NCBI RefSeq assembly: GCF_003205205.1 | Contig: NZ_QJRL01000014.1 | Location: 54,453-118,452 of the forward strand | Source of the DNA: Pseudomonas sp. LB-090624 | GTDB lineage: Bacteria; Pseudomonadota; Gammaproteobacteria; Pseudomonadales; Pseudomonadaceae | Direction: 5' to 3' | Length of the DNA stretch: 64,000 bases | In this document: piece by piece, positions 40,326 to 55,000 of the stretch | How positions within the stretch are numbered: position 1 is the stretch's first letter | How the letters are laid out: each line of letters starts with the position of its first letter | Notes under the pieces: generated by a model | The model's database searches: none | What the model was told of the DNA's origin: nothing | Seen by the model: the letters and a program-made list of their open reading frames with translations, nothing else | Made by a program: the position numbers and the translations under genes

Positions 40326-41150
40326 TTACTTGCGACGACGGACGATCATGTTGTCGGTACGCTTATTACCACGGGTTTTAGCACCCTTGGTTGGGAAGCC
40401 CCATGGCGATACCGGATGACGACCACCGGAGGTACGACCTTCACCACCACCGTGTGGGTGGTCAACCGGGTTCATGGCAACACCACGAACGGTTGGGCGA
40501 ACGCCGCGCCAGCGTTTGGCACCAGCTTTACCCAGCGAACGCAGGCTGTGCTCGGAGTTCGAGACTTCGCCCAGGGTCGCACGGCACTCAGCCAGGACTT
40601 TACGCATTTCACCAGAGCGCAGACGCAGGGTCACGTAGACACCTTCGCGAGCGATCAGCTGAGCCGAAGCACCAGCGGAACGAGCGATCTGAGCACCTTT
40701 ACCCGGCTTCAGTTCGATGCCGTGAATGGTGCTACCTACTGGAATGTTGCGCAGCTGCAGGGAGTTACCGGCCTTGATTGGGGCCAGGGCACCTGCGATC
40801 AGCTGGTCGCCAGCGCTCACGCCTTTAGGCGCGATGATGTAGCGACGCTCACCGTCTGCGTAGCACAGCAGGGCGATGTGAGCAGTACGGTTTGGATCGT
40901 ATTCGATACGCTCGACAGTGGCTGGAATGCCATCTTTGTCGTTGCGACGGAAGTCGACCAGACGGTAATGCTGCTTGTGACCACCACCAACGTGACGAGT
41001 GGTAATGCGGCCATTGTTGTTACGACCACCAGACTTCGATTTTTTCTCGATCAGCGGTGCGTGAGGAGCGCCTTTGTGCAGCTCCTTGTTGACCACCTTG
41101 ACCACGAAACGGCGGCCAGGGGAAGTCGGTTTGCATTTAACGATTGCCAT
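40326..41150 (-). CDS. rplB: 50S ribosomal protein L2
   Basis: This 274-residue protein is needed for the peptidyl transferase centre. The conserved [29 protein letters not shown] contains the functionally important His near residue 229. The N- and C-terminal ends are of normal length. S10 operon. Confidence 0.98.
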
Positions 41151-41164
41151 GATGCACCCCTTCC

Positions 41165-41464
41165 TTACTCAGCACTGCTGCTGAAATCGAGATCTTGGCC
41201 TGGCTGAAGGGAGACGATCGCCTTCTTCCAGTCATTACGCTTGCCCAGACCACGTGCGGTACGCTTGGTTTTACCCAGAACGTTAACAGTCGACACGTTT
41301 TCAACTTTTACGTTGAACAGGCCTTCGACAGCTTTCTTGATTTCCAGCTTGGTTGCATCAGTAGCAACCTTGAATACGAACTGGCCTTTTTTCTCAGCCA
41401 GAACGGTAGCCTTCTCGGAAACGTGCGGGCCAAGGAGGACTTTGAATACGCGTTCCTGGTTCAT
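41165..41464 (-). CDS. rplW: 50S ribosomal protein L23
   Basis: The 99-residue exit-tunnel protein begins [33 protein letters not shown]; it docks trigger factor and SRP. It overlaps the rplD stop by four bases (ATGA), indicating translational coupling. S10 operon. Confidence 0.97.
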
Positions 41465-42063
41465 CCCAGCAGCTCCTCGAATTTCTTCACGGCCGAGACA
41501 GTGATCAACACTTTCTCGTATGCGATCAGACTGACCGGGTCGGAACCTTGTACGTCACGTACGTCGACGTGCGGCAGGTTACGAGCAGCCAGGTACAGGT
41601 TCTGATCAACAGCGTCGGAAACGATCAATACGTCGCTCAGACCCATGCCGTTCAGCTTGTTCAGCAGATCTTTGGTTTTCGGTGCTTCAACAGCGAAGTC
41701 CTGAACCACGACCAGACGGTCGCTACGCACCAGCTCAGCGAGGATGGAGCGCAGAGCTGCGCGATACATCTTCTTGTTGAGCTTTTGCGAGTGATCTTGA
41801 GGGCGAGCTGCGAAGGTTACACCACCGCCACGCCAGATCGGACCACGAGTGGTACCAGCACGAGCACGGCCAGTACCCTTCTGACGCCATGGGCGCTTAC
41901 CGCCACCAGCCACGTCGGAACGGGTCTTCTGCTGCTTGGTACCCTGACGGCCGCCAGCCATGTAGGCCACGACTGCTTGGTGAACCAGCGTCTCGTTGAA
42001 TTCGCCACCGAAAGTCAGTTCGGAAACTTCGATCGCCTGAGCGTCATTTACATTAAGTTGCAT
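41461..42063 (-). CDS. rplD: 50S ribosomal protein L4
   Basis: This 200-residue protein has a tunnel loop ([30 protein letters not shown]) of wild-type appearance. In E. coli L4 controls the S10 operon through a long leader; here the distance from the likely transcription start to rpsJ is only about 50 bases, so that leader is absent and control, if any, must work differently. Confidence 0.97.
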
Positions 42064-42075
42064 GTCAGTTTCCCC

Positions 42076-42711
42076 TTAACCGCGAGCCTTGACAGCTGGA
42101 CGTACAACCACGTCGCCGCCAGTAGCGCCAGGTACGGCACCCTTGATCAGCAGCAGGTTGCGTTCAGCGTCTACGCGAACTACTTCCAGGGACTGAACAG
42201 TCACGCGCTCGGCGCCCATGTGACCGGACATTTTCTTGCCCTTGAACACACGACCAGGAGTCTGGCACTGGCCGATGGAACCAGGAACACGGTGCGACAC
42301 GGAGTTACCGTGGGTGTTGTCCTGACCACGGAAGTTCCAGCGCTTGATGGTACCGGCGAAGCCTTTACCTTTGGACTGACCAGTAACGTCAACCAGCTGG
42401 CCTGCAGTGAAGAGTTCAGCTTTGATCAGATCGCCAGCCTGGAAATCGCCTTCTTCAAGACGGAACTCCCAAACACCGCGACCAGCGGCAACGTTGGCCT
42501 TGGCGAAGTGGCCTGCCTGAGCGGCAGTCACACGCGAAGCACGACGCTCGCCGACAGTGACTTGCACTGCACGGTAGCCATCGGTTTCTTCAGTTTTGAA
42601 CTGGGTGACGCGATTCGGCTCGATCTCAATGACCGTGACCGGAATGGAGACACCTTCTTCGGTGAAAATGCGGGTCATACCGCACTTGCGACCGATTACA
42701 CCAATAGTCAT
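42076..42711 (-). CDS. rplC: 50S ribosomal protein L3
   Basis: This 211-residue protein starts [20 protein letters not shown] and carries the loop [44 protein letters not shown] that approaches the peptidyl transferase centre; it reads as wild type. The start at 42711 is chosen over an upstream in-frame ATG (42744) that would add a non-conserved leader. Confidence 0.97.
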
Positions 42712-42791
42712 GTTGTAAACCTCATGAGTGTACGGGGCTTTCACCCGCTATGGCCGCCCATTTCAGAGCGTTACACGACTAGACCGAAGTC

Positions 42792-43103
42792 TTAGCCGAG
42801 GCTGATCTGTACTTCCACACCTGCCGCCAGATCAAGCTTCATCAGCGCGTCAACGGTTTTATCCGTTGGCTGGACGATGTCCAGAACACGCTTATGAGTG
42901 CGAATCTCGTACTGGTCACGCGCGTCTTTGTTGACGTGCGGGGAAACCAGAACGGTGAAACGCTCTTTGCGGGTAGGCAGTGGAATTGGACCACGCACTT
43001 GTGCACCAGTACGTTTCGCGGTTTCCACGATTTCCTGGGTGGATTGGTCGATCAGGCGATGGTCGAAAGCCTTCAACCTGATACGGATTTGCTGATTTTG
43101 CAT
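42792..43103 (-). CDS. rpsJ: 30S ribosomal protein S10 / NusE
   Basis: This 103-residue protein reads [52 protein letters not shown]. It serves in the 30S head and as NusE in antitermination with NusB and NusG (nusG is at 58744). It is the first gene of the S10 operon, with a strong promoter about 60 bases upstream. Confidence 0.98.
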
Positions 43104-43163
43104 TGGATTTCAGACTCCAGGCTGTTCCCAACGGACGCACTACGCCCGCTAAAAGGAGGCGTG

Positions 43164-43192
43164 ATTCTATAGACGCCCCCATTTAGTGTCAA
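43164..43192 (-). promoter_or_regulatory. Promoter of the S10 operon
   Basis: On the minus strand TTGACA (43192-43187) and TAGAAT (43169-43164) are separated by exactly 17 bases. The transcript is expected to start near 43157, about 54 bases before rpsJ. The T-tract of the tuf terminator lies just upstream and may act as an UP-like element. Confidence 0.85.
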
Positions 43193-43198
43193 CCCAAT

Positions 43199-43231
43199 AA
43201 AAAAAACCCCCGCTGAGCGGGGGTTTTTTCA
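43199..43231. terminator. Terminator between tuf (first copy) and rpsJ
   Basis: AAAAAACCCCCGC-TGA-GCGGGGGTTTTTT is a perfect 13-bp stem with a 3-base loop and A/T tracts on both sides. It ends the str operon. Confidence 0.95.
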
Positions 43232-43244
43232 ATCGGTCGAGTGA

Positions 43245-44438
43245 TTACTCGATGATTTTGGCCACAACGCCGGCGCCGACGGTACGACCGCCTTCACGGA
43301 TAGCGAAGCGCAGACCGTCTTCCATTGCGATGGTCTTGATCAGGGTAACAGTCATCTGAATGTTGTCACCTGGCATTACCATTTCAACGCCTTCCGGCAG
43401 TTCGCAGTTACCGGTCACGTCAGTGGTACGGAAGTAGAACTGTGGACGGTAGCCTTTGAAGAACGGAGTGTGACGACCGCCTTCTTCCTTCGACAGTACG
43501 TAGACTTCTGCGGTGAACTTGGTGTGCGGCTTGACCGAACCTGGCTTAACCAGAACCTGGCCACGCTCAACGTCGTCACGCTTGGTACCACGCAGCAGAA
43601 CGCCGCAGTTCTCGCCAGCACGACCTTCGTCCAGCAGCTTGCGGAACATCTCAACACCGGTGCAGGTGGTGGTGGTGGTGTCACGCAGACCAACGATTTC
43701 CAGCGGATCCTGAACGCGGACGATACCACGCTCGATACGACCGGTAACAACGGTACCACGACCCGAGATCGAGAATACGTCTTCGATCGGCATCAGGAAT
43801 GGCTGGTCGATGGCACGAACTGGCTCAGGAATGTAGCTGTCCAGAGTTTCTACCAGCTTCTTGACAGCGGTAGTGCCCATTTCGTTGTCGTCTTTGCCTT
43901 CCAGCGCCATACGAGCCGAACCGATGATGATCGGGGTGTCGTCGCCTGGGAAGTCGTAGGTGGACAGCAGGTCGCGAACTTCCATCTCGACCAGTTCCAG
44001 CAGCTCAGCGTCGTCTACCAGGTCAGCCTTGTTCAGGAAGACCACGATGTACGGAACGCCTACCTGACGGGACAGCAGGATGTGCTCACGGGTTTGTGGC
44101 ATCGGACCATCGGCGGCCGAGCAAACCAGGATCGCGCCGTCCATCTGGGCAGCACCGGTGATCATGTTCTTCACGTAGTCAGCGTGACCTGGGCAGTCAA
44201 CGTGAGCGTAGTGACGAATGGTCGAGTTGTACTCAACGTGAGCGGTGTTGATGGTGATACCGCGCGCTTTTTCTTCCGGAGCCGAGTCGATCTTGTCGAA
44301 CTCAACGATTGCCGAACCGAAAACTTCGGAGCAAACGCGAGTCAGAGCTGCGGTCAGAGTGGTCTTACCGTGGTCAACGTGGCCGATGGTGCCGACGTTA
44401 ACGTGGGGAAGGGAACGATCAAATTTTTCTTTAGCCAC
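43245..44438 (-). CDS. tuf: Elongation factor Tu (copy at the end of the str operon)
   Basis: This 397-residue GTPase delivers aminoacyl-tRNA. Motifs: [30 protein letters not shown]. It starts with GTG 44438 (AGAGG upstream), whereas the second copy at 59830 starts with ATG. The protein is identical to that copy as far as I can compare, and the DNA is nearly so, differing mainly at both ends. It follows fusA by 27 bases in the rpsL-rpsG-fusA-tuf operon. Confidence 0.97.
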
Positions 44439-44465
44439 GACAGTGAACCTCTTGCCTAAAGGGGA

Positions 44466-46610
<2,145 letters not shown>

Positions 46611-46640
46611 AAAGCCCTCGCAAAATGATTGATGCTTGAA

Positions 46641-47111
46641 TTAGAAGCGGTAGTGCGAGAACGCTTTGTTGGCTTCAGCCATACGGTGAACGTCTTCACG
46701 CTTCTTGACTGCAGCACCCTTGCCTTCGGCAGCATCCAGCAGCTCGCCGGCCAGGCGCAGAGCCATCGACTTCTCGCCGCGCTTGCGGGCGTAGTCTACG
46801 AGCCAGCGCATTGCCAGAGCGTTACGACGGGATGGACGAACTTCAACCGGAACCTGGTAAGTGGCACCGCCGACACGACGGGACTTTACTTCGACCAGCG
46901 GAGCGATGGCGTCGAGAGCTTTCTCGAAGATTTCCAGGGGGTCGCTGTTCTTGCGTGCTTTGACGGTATCCAGAGCACCGTAAACGATGCGCTCGGCTAC
47001 AGCCTTCTTGCCGCTTTCCATCACGTGGTTCATGAACTTGGCGAGGATCTGGGATCCGTACTTCGGATCGTCAAGGATCTCACGTTTTGCTGCTACACGA
47101 CGTCTTGGCAT
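46641..47111 (-). CDS. rpsG: 30S ribosomal protein S7
   Basis: This 156-residue primary head-assembly protein reads [31 protein letters not shown]. In E. coli S7 represses the str operon by binding the rpsL-rpsG spacer; here that spacer is 106 bases, large enough for such a site, though the fold was not modelled. Confidence 0.97.
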   Translation of the reverse strand: MPRRRVAAKREILDDPKYGSQILAKFMNHVMESGKKAVAERIVYGALDTVKARKNSDPLEIFEKALDAIAPLVEVKSRRVGGATYQVPVEVRPSRRNALAMRWLVDYARKRGEKSMALRLAGELLDAAEGKGAAVKKREDVHRMAEANKAFSHYRF

Positions 47112-47217
47112 GATAAGCCCTCAAACGGTCTTCAGGTTAGCCCGGGACGTGGGTCTTCGACCCCTGCCCGACCTTACTCTTATCGACTCAAAAAAATGGA
47201 TGTCTGCAAACGGCCGA

Positions 47218-47589
47218 TTACTTCGGACGCTTGGTACCGTATTTCGAACGACCCTGGTTACGGCCTTTAACGCCCGAAGTATCCAGAGAGCCGCGAACGG
47301 TGTGGTAACGAACACCTGGCAAGTCTTTTACACGGCCGCCACGGATCAGGACGACGCTGTGCTCTTGCAGGTTGTGGCCTTCACCGCCGATGTACGAGGA
47401 AACCTCGAAACCGTTGGTCAGACGCACACGGCATACTTTACGCAGTGCCGAGTTAGGTTTTTTCGGCGTGGTGGTGTACACACGGGTGCACACGCCACGA
47501 CGTTGCGGGCAGTTCTGCAGCGCAGGAACGTCGGACTTCTCGACCGAACGCTTACGCGGCTGACGTACCAGCTGGTTGATAGTTGCCAT
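47218..47589 (-). CDS. rpsL: 30S ribosomal protein S12
   Basis: The 123-residue decoding-site protein has the streptomycin-determining segments [12 protein letters not shown] (Lys43) and [15 protein letters not shown] (Lys88), both as in susceptible strains. It is the first gene of the str operon, with a sigma70 promoter at 47683-47711. Confidence 0.98.
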   Translation of the reverse strand: MATINQLVRQPRKRSVEKSDVPALQNCPQRRGVCTRVYTTTPKKPNSALRKVCRVRLTNGFEVSSYIGGEGHNLQEHSVVLIRGGRVKDLPGVRYHTVRGSLDTSGVKGRNQGRSKYGTKRPK

Positions 47590-47682
47590 CTACTAGCTCC
47601 ACTGATTGTCTTGCGACTCTATTGTCTTGCAAGAAAGCCAAAAATTGGCGAGACGGAGCCTCACCAAATTTAAGGGTACAAA

Positions 47683-47711
47683 AGTCTAAAGAGGATCTTG
47701 CACCCAGTCAA
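47683..47711 (-). promoter_or_regulatory. Promoter of the str operon
   Basis: On the minus strand TTGACT and TAGACT are 17 bases apart. The expected start is near 47676, leaving an rpsL leader of about 85 bases. The -35 box is only six bases from the foot of the rpoC hairpin. Confidence 0.75.
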
Positions 47712-47716
47712 GACGA

Positions 47717-47789
47717 GGCCCCGGCCCTCCCCGCCCGATCATCGGCAACATTTCATGTCGCCGATGCCCGTTCGAGGCTTGCCGGGGCC
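47717..47789 (-). terminator. Large compound hairpin between rpoC and rpsL
   Basis: Outer arms GGCCCCGGC and GCCGGGGCC enclose an inner hairpin 47740-47766 (CATCGGC...GCCGATG with ACAT/ATGT and one G-U pair). The tail on the minus strand (TCGTCTT) is a weak T-tract. It probably ends or attenuates the rpoBC transcript. Confidence 0.6.
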
Positions 47790-47800
47790 CTGCCCTGTAC

Positions 47801-50800
47801 TTAGTTACCGCTGGAATTCAGTGCTTCGGTCAGTGCGGCTTCCACCTCACTGGCGCTCACACGCAGCGGTTTGTCGGCATCACGGCGACGCTTGCGCTCG
47901 CTGTGGTAAGCCAGACCAGTACCAGCCGGGATCAGACGACCCACGACCACGTTCTCTTTCAGGCCGCGCAGGTAGTCGCGCTTGCCGGTTACCGCCGCCT
48001 CGGTCAGTACGCGGGTGGTTTCCTGGAAGGAAGCCGCGGAGATGAACGACTCGGTCGACAACGACGCCTTGGTGATACCCAGCAGCACACGGGTGAACTT
48101 GGAGATGAACTTGTCCTCGCCGGCGAGACGCTCGTTCTCTACCAGTACCTGGGTCAGTTCCATCTGGTCGCCCTTGATGAAGCTGGAATCGCCCGACTCG
48201 GAGATCTCGACCTTGCGCAGCATCTGACGCAGGATGGTCTCGATGTGCTTGTCGTTGATCTTCACGCCTTGCAGACGGTAAACGTCCTGAATCTCGTTGA
48301 CGATGTACTTCGCCAGCGCGCTCACACCCAGCAGACGCAGGATGTCGTGCGGATCGCTCGGGCCGTCGGAGATTACTTCACCGCGGTTTACCTGCTCACC
48401 TTCGAAGACGTTCAGGTGGCGCCACTTCGGAATCAGCTCTTCGTACGGATCGCTACCGTCGGTCGGAGTGATGACCAGGCGACGCTTGCCCTTGGTCTCT
48501 TTACCGAATGCGATGGTGCCGCTGACTTCAGCCAGAATCGAGGCTTCTTTCGGACGACGCGCTTCGAACAAGTCGGCAACTCGCGGCAGACCACCGGTGA
48601 TGTCACGGGTCTTCGACGTTTCTTGCGGGATACGCGCAATAACGTCACCAACACCGATCTGCGCGCCGTCGGCAACACCAACGAGGGCGTTGGCCGGCAG
48701 GAAGTACTGGGCAGGTACGTCGGTACCTGGCAGGTACAGATCCTTGCCAGCAGCATCGACCATCTTGATGGCCGGACGGATTTCCTTGCCTGCGGCAGGG
48801 CGATCCTTGACGTCCAGTACTTCAATGTTGGTCAAGCCGGTGAGCTCATCGGTCTGACGCTTGATGGTGATGTTTTCTTCCATGCCCACGAAGGTCACGG
48901 TACCTTTCAGTTCAGTAACGATCGGGTGGGTGTGCGGGTCCCACTTGGCGACGATGGCGCCAGCTTCGACCTTTTCACCTTCCTTGACCGAAATCACCGC
49001 ACCGTAAGGCAGCTTGTAGCGCTCACGCTCACGACCGAATTCGTCGGCGATGGCCAACTCACCGGAACGCGACACGGCAACCAGGTTACCGTCGGCACGC
49101 TCAACCTGCTTGAGGTTGTGCAGGCGCACCATACCGCCGTTCTTGACCTGGACGCTGTCCGCAGCCGAAGTACGGCTTGCAGCACCACCGATGTGGAACG
49201 TACGCATGGTCAGCTGGGTACCCGGCTCACCGATCGACTGAGCAGCGATAACGCCGACAGCTTCACCGATGTTCACCTGGTGACCACGAGCCAGGTCACG
49301 GCCGTAGCACTTGGCGCAGATGCCGTAGCGGGTTTCGCAGTTGATCGGCGAACGCACGACAACTTCATCGATGCTGTTCAGCTCGATGAACTCGACCCAC
49401 TGCTCATCAACCAGGGTACCGGCCGGAACGATGACGTCCTCGGTGCCTGGCTTGAACACGTCACGGGCAATCACACGACCCAGTACACGCTCACCCAGCG
49501 GCTCTACAACATCACCGCCTTCGATGTGCGGCGTCATCAGCAGGCCCTGGTCGGTGCCGCAGTCGATCTCGGTTACTACCAGATCCTGGGCAACGTCTAC
49601 CAGACGACGAGTGAGGTAACCGGAGTTAGCGGTCTTCAGTGCGGTATCCGCCAGACCCTTACGAGCACCGTGAGTCGAGATGAAGTACTGGAGTACACTC
49701 AGACCCTCACGGAAGTTCGCAGTGATTGGCGTCTCGATGATGGAGCCGTCCGGCTTGGCCATCAGGCCACGCATACCGGCCAGCTGACGGATCTGGGCTG
49801 CGGAACCCCGCGCACCCGAGTCAGCCATCATGTACATCGAGTTGAAGGACTCTTGCTCGACTTCCTTGCCTTCGCGGTCGATGACCTTCTCTTTCGAGAG
49901 GTTGGCCATCATCGCCTTGGACACTTCGTCGTTCGCCTTCGACCACAAGTCGATGACCTTGTTGTACTTCTCGCCCTGGGTTACCAGGCCGGAGGCGTAC
50001 TGGCTCTCGATTTCCTTCACTTCGTCGGTAGCGTTACCGATGATGCGGGCTTTCTCGTCCGGGATAACGAAGTCGTTAACACCGATGGAAACGCCGGAAA
50101 TGGTCGAGTAAGCGAAACCGGTGTACATCAGCTGGTCAGCGAAGATAACGGTCTCTTTCAGACCAACCACGCGATAGCACTGGTTGATCAGCTTGGAGAT
50201 CGCCTTTTTCTTCATTGGCTGGTTGACCACGTCGTACGGCAGGCCTGCCGGTACAACCTGGAACAGCAACGCACGGCCGACAGTGGTGTCGACGATGCGG
50301 GTATTCTTGACCACCGAACCATCACGCTCTTTCACAGTTTCGTTGATACGAACCTTGATCTTTGCGTGCAGGGCAGCTTCGCCGGCGCGGAATACGCGGT
50401 CGACTTCCTGCAGGTCGGCGAACACGCGACCCTCACCCTTGGCGTTGATGGCTTCACGGGTCATGTAGTACAGACCCAGTACAACGTCCTGCGACGGAAC
50501 GATGATTGGCTCACCGTTGGCTGGCGACAGGATGTTGTTGGTCGACATCATCAGCGCACGTGCTTCGAGCTGGGCTTCCAGGGTCAGAGGCACGTGGACC
50601 GCCATCTGGTCACCGTCGAAGTCGGCGTTATACGCGGCGCAGACCAGCGGGTGCAGCTGGATAGCCTTACCTTCGATCAGTACCGGTTCAAAGGCCTGGA
50701 TACCCAGACGGTGCAGGGTCGGAGCACGGTTGAGCAGTACGGGGTGTTCGCGAATCACTTCGGCGAGAACGTCCCACACCTCTGGCAGCTCACGCTCGAC

Positions 50801-52000
50801 CATTTTCTTGGCGGCCTTGATGGTGGTCGCCAGACCACGCATTTCCAGCTTGCCGAAAATGAACGGCTTGAACAGCTCGAGGGCCATCTTCTTTGGCAGA
50901 CCGCACTGGTGCAGACGCAGGGTCGGGCCTACGGTAATTACCGAACGGCCGGAGTAGTCCACACGCTTACCGAGCAAGTTCTGACGGAAGCGACCTTGCT
51001 TACCTTTGATCATGTCGGCCAGGGACTTCAGCGGACGCTTGTTCGAGCCAGTGATGGCGCGACCGCGACGGCCGTTGTCCAGCAGGGCGTCAACCGCTTC
51101 CTGCAGCATGCGCTTTTCGTTGCGCACGATGATGTCCGGCGCCGACAGATCCAGCAGGCGCTTCAGACGGTTGTTACGGTTGATCACCCGACGATACAGG
51201 TCGTTCAGGTCGGAGGTCGCGAAGCGGCCACCATCCAGCGGCACCAGCGGACGCAGGTCCGGCGGCAGTACTGGCAGGACGGTCAGGACCATCCACTCTG
51301 GCAGGTTGCCCGAGCCCTGGAAAGCTTCCATCAGCTTCAGGCGCTTGGAAAGCTTCTTGATCTTGGTTTCCGAGTTGGTCTGCGGAATTTCTTCGCGCAG
51401 GCGGCCAATCTCGTGCTCCAGGTCGATAGCGTGCAGCAGCTCGCGGACAGCCTCGGCACCCATGCGGGCGTCAAAGTCGTCACCGAACTCTTCCAGCGCT
51501 TCGAAGTACTGCTCGTCGTTCAGCAGCTGGCCCTTTTCCAGGGTAGTCATGCCCGGGTCGATAACGACATAGCTCTCGAAATAGAGCACGCGCTCGATAT
51601 CACGCAGGGTCATGTCCATCAGCAGGCCGATACGGGACGGCAGCGACTTCAGGAACCAGATGTGGGCAACCGGCGAGGCCAGTTCGATGTGCGCCATGCG
51701 CTCACGACGAACCTTGGCCAGGGCAACTTCAACGCCGCACTTCTCGCAGATTACACCGCGGTGCTTGAGGCGCTTGTACTTGCCGCACAGGCACTCGTAG
51801 TCCTTGACTGGGCCAAAGATCTTGGCGCAGAACAGGCCGTCACGCTCAGGCTTGAACGTACGGTAGTTGATGGTTTCCGGCTTCTTAACTTCACCGAACG
51901 ACCACGAACGGATCATTTCAGGCGACGCCAGACCGATGCGGATGGCGTCGAACTCTTCGACTTGACCCTGGTTTTTCAGCAAATTCAGTAGGTCTTTCAA
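47801..52000 (-). CDS. rpoC: RNA polymerase beta' subunit
   Basis: The 1399-residue subunit has an N-terminal zinc finger ([22 protein letters not shown]), the catalytic Mg motif [12 protein letters not shown], the bridge-helix/trigger-loop region ([17 protein letters not shown]) and a second zinc site ([15 protein letters not shown]). The length is typical for Pseudomonas. It lies 64 bases after rpoB and is followed by a compound hairpin. Confidence 0.98.
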   Translation of the reverse strand: MKDLLNLLKNQGQVEEFDAIRIGLASPEMIRSWSFGEVKKPETINYRTFKPERDGLFCAKIFGPVKDYECLCGKYKRLKHRGVICEKCGVEVALAKVRRERMAHIELASPVAHIWFLKSLPSRIGLLMDMTLRDIERVLYFESYVVIDPGMTTLEKGQLLNDEQYFEALEEFGDDFDARMGAEAVRELLHAIDLEHEIGRLREEIPQTNSETKIKKLSKRLKLMEAFQGSGNLPEWMVLTVLPVLPPDLRPLVPLDGGRFATSDLNDLYRRVINRNNRLKRLLDLSAPDIIVRNEKRMLQEAVDALLDNGRRGRAITGSNKRPLKSLADMIKGKQGRFRQNLLGKRVDYSGRSVITVGPTLRLHQCGLPKKMALELFKPFIFGKLEMRGLATTIKAAKKMVERELPEVWDVLAEVIREHPVLLNRAPTLHRLGIQAFEPVLIEGKAIQLHPLVCAAYNADFDGDQMAVHVPLTLEAQLEARALMMSTNNILSPANGEPIIVPSQDVVLGLYYMTREAINAKGEGRVFADLQEVDRVFRAGEAALHAKIKVRINETVKERDGSVVKNTRIVDTTVGRALLFQVVPAGLPYDVVNQPMKKKAISKLINQCYRVVGLKETVIFADQLMYTGFAYSTISGVSIGVNDFVIPDEKARIIGNATDEVKEIESQYASGLVTQGEKYNKVIDLWSKANDEVSKAMMANLSKEKVIDREGKEVEQESFNSMYMMADSGARGSAAQIRQLAGMRGLMAKPDGSIIETPITANFREGLSVLQYFISTHGARKGLADTALKTANSGYLTRRLVDVAQDLVVTEIDCGTDQGLLMTPHIEGGDVVEPLGERVLGRVIARDVFKPGTEDVIVPAGTLVDEQWVEFIELNSIDEVVVRSPINCETRYGICAKCYGRDLARGHQVNIGEAVGVIAAQSIGEPGTQLTMRTFHIGGAASRTSAADSVQVKNGGMVRLHNLKQVERADGNLVAVSRSGELAIADEFGRERERYKLPYGAVISVKEGEKVEAGAIVAKWDPHTHPIVTELKGTVTFVGMEENITIKRQTDELTGLTNIEVLDVKDRPAAGKEIRPAIKMVDAAGKDLYLPGTDVPAQYFLPANALVGVADGAQIGVGDVIARIPQETSKTRDITGGLPRVADLFEARRPKEASILAEVSGTIAFGKETKGKRRLVITPTDGSDPYEELIPKWRHLNVFEGEQVNRGEVISDGPSDPHDILRLLGVSALAKYIVNEIQDVYRLQGVKINDKHIETILRQMLRKVEISESGDSSFIKGDQMELTQVLVENERLAGEDKFISKFTRVLLGITKASLSTESFISAASFQETTRVLTEAAVTGKRDYLRGLKENVVVGRLIPAGTGLAYHSERKRRRDADKPLRVSASEVEAALTEALNSSGN

Positions 52001-52064
52001 GGCCTTTCCTCCTGGCGGAGCAGGGAGCGGGCATTACCTGCCCCACTCCCCTTCGCGTCACGTG

Positions 52065-55000
52065 TTATTCGGTTTCCAGATCGATATCGATACCGAGCGA
52101 ACGAATCTCTTTGATCAACACGTTGAAGGACTCGGGCATGCCCGGCTCCATACGGTGATCGCCATCCACGATGTTCTTGTACATCTTGGTACGGCCGTTC
52201 ACGTCGTCCGACTTCACTGTGAGCATTTCTTGCAGGGTGTATGCCGCGCCGTATGCTTCCAGCGCCCACACTTCCATCTCCCCGAAACGCTGACCACCGA
52301 ACTGCGCCTTACCACCCAGCGGCTGCTGGGTAACCAGGCTGTAGGAACCAGTGGAACGCGCGTGCATCTTGTCGTCCACCAAGTGGTTCAGCTTGAGCAT
52401 GTACATGTAACCAACGGTCACAGGACGCTCGAACTTGTTGCCGGTACGGCCATCGAACAGCACCATCTGGCCGCTTTCTGGCAGGTCTGCCAGTTTCAGC
52501 ATGGCCTTGATCTCGCGCTCTTTGGCACCATCGAAGACCGGAGTAGCCATCGGCACGCCTTTCTTCAGGTTGTGGGCCAGAGCCAGGATCTCTGCGTCGG
52601 TGAACTCTTCGAGGTTTTCCTGACGACCGCCGATCTCGTTGTAGACCTCGGTCAGGAACACGCGAAGCTCAGCAGCTTTACGCTGTTCTTCGAGCATGCG
52701 GTCGATCTTCTCGCCCAGCCCCTTGGCCGCCAGGCCCAGGTGGGTTTCGAGGATCTGACCAACGTTCATACGCGAAGGTACGCCCAGCGGGTTCAGTACG
52801 ACGTCGACCGGAGTACCGTTGGCATCGTGCGGCATGTCTTCAACCGGCATGATGACCGAGACAACACCTTTGTTACCGTGACGGCCGGCCATCTTGTCAC
52901 CCGGCTGGATGCGACGGCGGATTGCCAGGTACACCTTGACGATCTTCAGTACGCCCGGTGCCAGGTCATCGCCCTGCTGCAGCTTGCGCTTCTTGTCTTC
53001 GAACTTGTCGTCCAGCAGACGGCGACGGTCGACGATGTACTGCTGAGCTTTTTCCAGCTGCTCGTTCAGTGCATCTTCAGCCATGCGCAGTTTGAACCAC
53101 TGGCCGTGCTCCAGACCGTCCAGCACTTCGTCAGTGATCACGGTGCCTTTCTTCAGGCCCGCACCACCGTCGACCACTTGGCCGTTCAGGGCAGAACGCA
53201 GACGCTCGAAGGTTGCACCTTCGACGATGCGGAACTCTTCGTTGAGGTCCTTGCGGATCTCGTCCAGCTGCATCTTCTCGATGGCCAGGGCGCGGCTGTC
53301 GCGCTCAACGCCGTCACGGGTGAAGACCTGTACGTCGATGACGGTACCCTTGGTGCCGGTTGGCACACGCAGGGAGGTGTCTTTAACGTCGCTGGCCTTC
53401 TCGCCGAAGATCGCGCGCAGCAGTTTTTCTTCCGGAGTCAGCTGAGTTTCGCCTTTAGGCGTCACTTTGCCGACCAGGATATCGCCAGCGCCTACTTCAG
53501 CACCTACATAGACAATACCGGCTTCGTCCAGCTTGTTCAGTGCAGCCTCACCCACGTTCGGGATGTCCGCAGTGATTTCCTCTGGGCCGAGCTTGGTGTC
53601 ACGCGCCACACAGGTAAGTTCCTGGATGTGGATGGTGGTGAAGCGGTCTTCCTGAACCACACGCTCAGACAGGCAGATGGAGTCTTCGAAGTTGAAGCCG
53701 TTCCACGCCATGAACGCGATGCGCATGTTCTGACCCAGAGCCAGCTCACCCATGTCGGTGGACGGGCCGTCCGCCATGATGTCGCTGCGCTGAACCTTGT
53801 CACCTTTGCTCACCAGCGGACGCTGGTTGATGCAGGTGTTCTGGTTCGAACGGGTGTACTTGGTCAGGTTGTAGATATCTACACCTGCTTCACCGGTTTC
53901 GACTTCGTCGTCATTGACGCGAACGACGATACGGCTGGCGTCGACCGAGTCGATCACACCACCGCGGCGAGCTACAACGCAGACACCGGAGTCACGGGCA
54001 ACGTTGCGTTCCATGCCGGTACCTACCAGCGGCTTGTCGGCACGCAGGGTGGGTACAGCCTGACGCTGCATGTTCGAACCCATCAACGCACGGTTGGCGT
54101 CGTCGTGCTCGAGGAACGGAATCAGCGAAGCAGCAACAGAAACAACCTGCTTCGGCGAAACGTCCATCAGGGTGACGTCTTCTGGCGCCTTCACGGTGAA
54201 TTCGTTCAGGTGACGAACAGCTACCAGCTCGTCGATCAGCTGCTTCTTCTCGTTCATCGCGGCCGAAGCCTGGGCGATGACGTGATCCGCTTCTTCGATG
54301 GCCGACAGGAACACGATATCGTCGCTGACCACGCCTTCCTTCACCACGCGGTACGGGCTTTCCAGGAAGCCGTACTGGTTGGTGCGGGCATAGGCTGCCA
54401 GGGAGTTGATCAGACCGATGTTCGGACCTTCAGGGGTCTCGATCGGGCACACGCGACCGTAGTGGGTCGGGTGTACGTCACGGACTTCGAAGCCAGCGCG
54501 CTCACGGGTCAGACCGCCAGGGCCGAGTGCAGAGACGCGGCGCTTGTGGGTAATCTCGGAGAGCGGGTTGTTCTGGTCCATGAACTGGGACAGCTGGCTG
54601 GAACCGAAGAACTCCTTCACCGCGGCCGCTACCGGCTTGGCGTTGATCAGGTCTTGCGGCATCAGGCCTTCGCTTTCCGCCATCGACAGACGTTCCTTGA
54701 CCGCGCGCTCAACACGCACCAGGCCAACGCGGAACTGGTTCTCGGCCATCTCGCCGACGCAACGAACGCGACGGTTACCGAGGTGGTCGATGTCGTCGAC
54801 GATGCCTTTGCCGTTACGGATATCGACCAGGGTCTTCAGCACCTCGACGATGTCTTCCTTGCTCAGCACGCCCGAACCTTCGATCTCGGTACGACCGATG
54901 CGACGGTTGAACTTCATGCGGCCAACGGCGGACAGGTCGTAACGCTCGGCGCTGAAGAACAGGTTGTTGAACAGGGTCTCGGCAGCATCCTTGGTTGGCG

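Noticed and set aside
47903..51991. Open frame of 1362 codons on the plus strand opposite rpoC
   Set aside because: Antisense shadow of rpoC with no recognisable domains.
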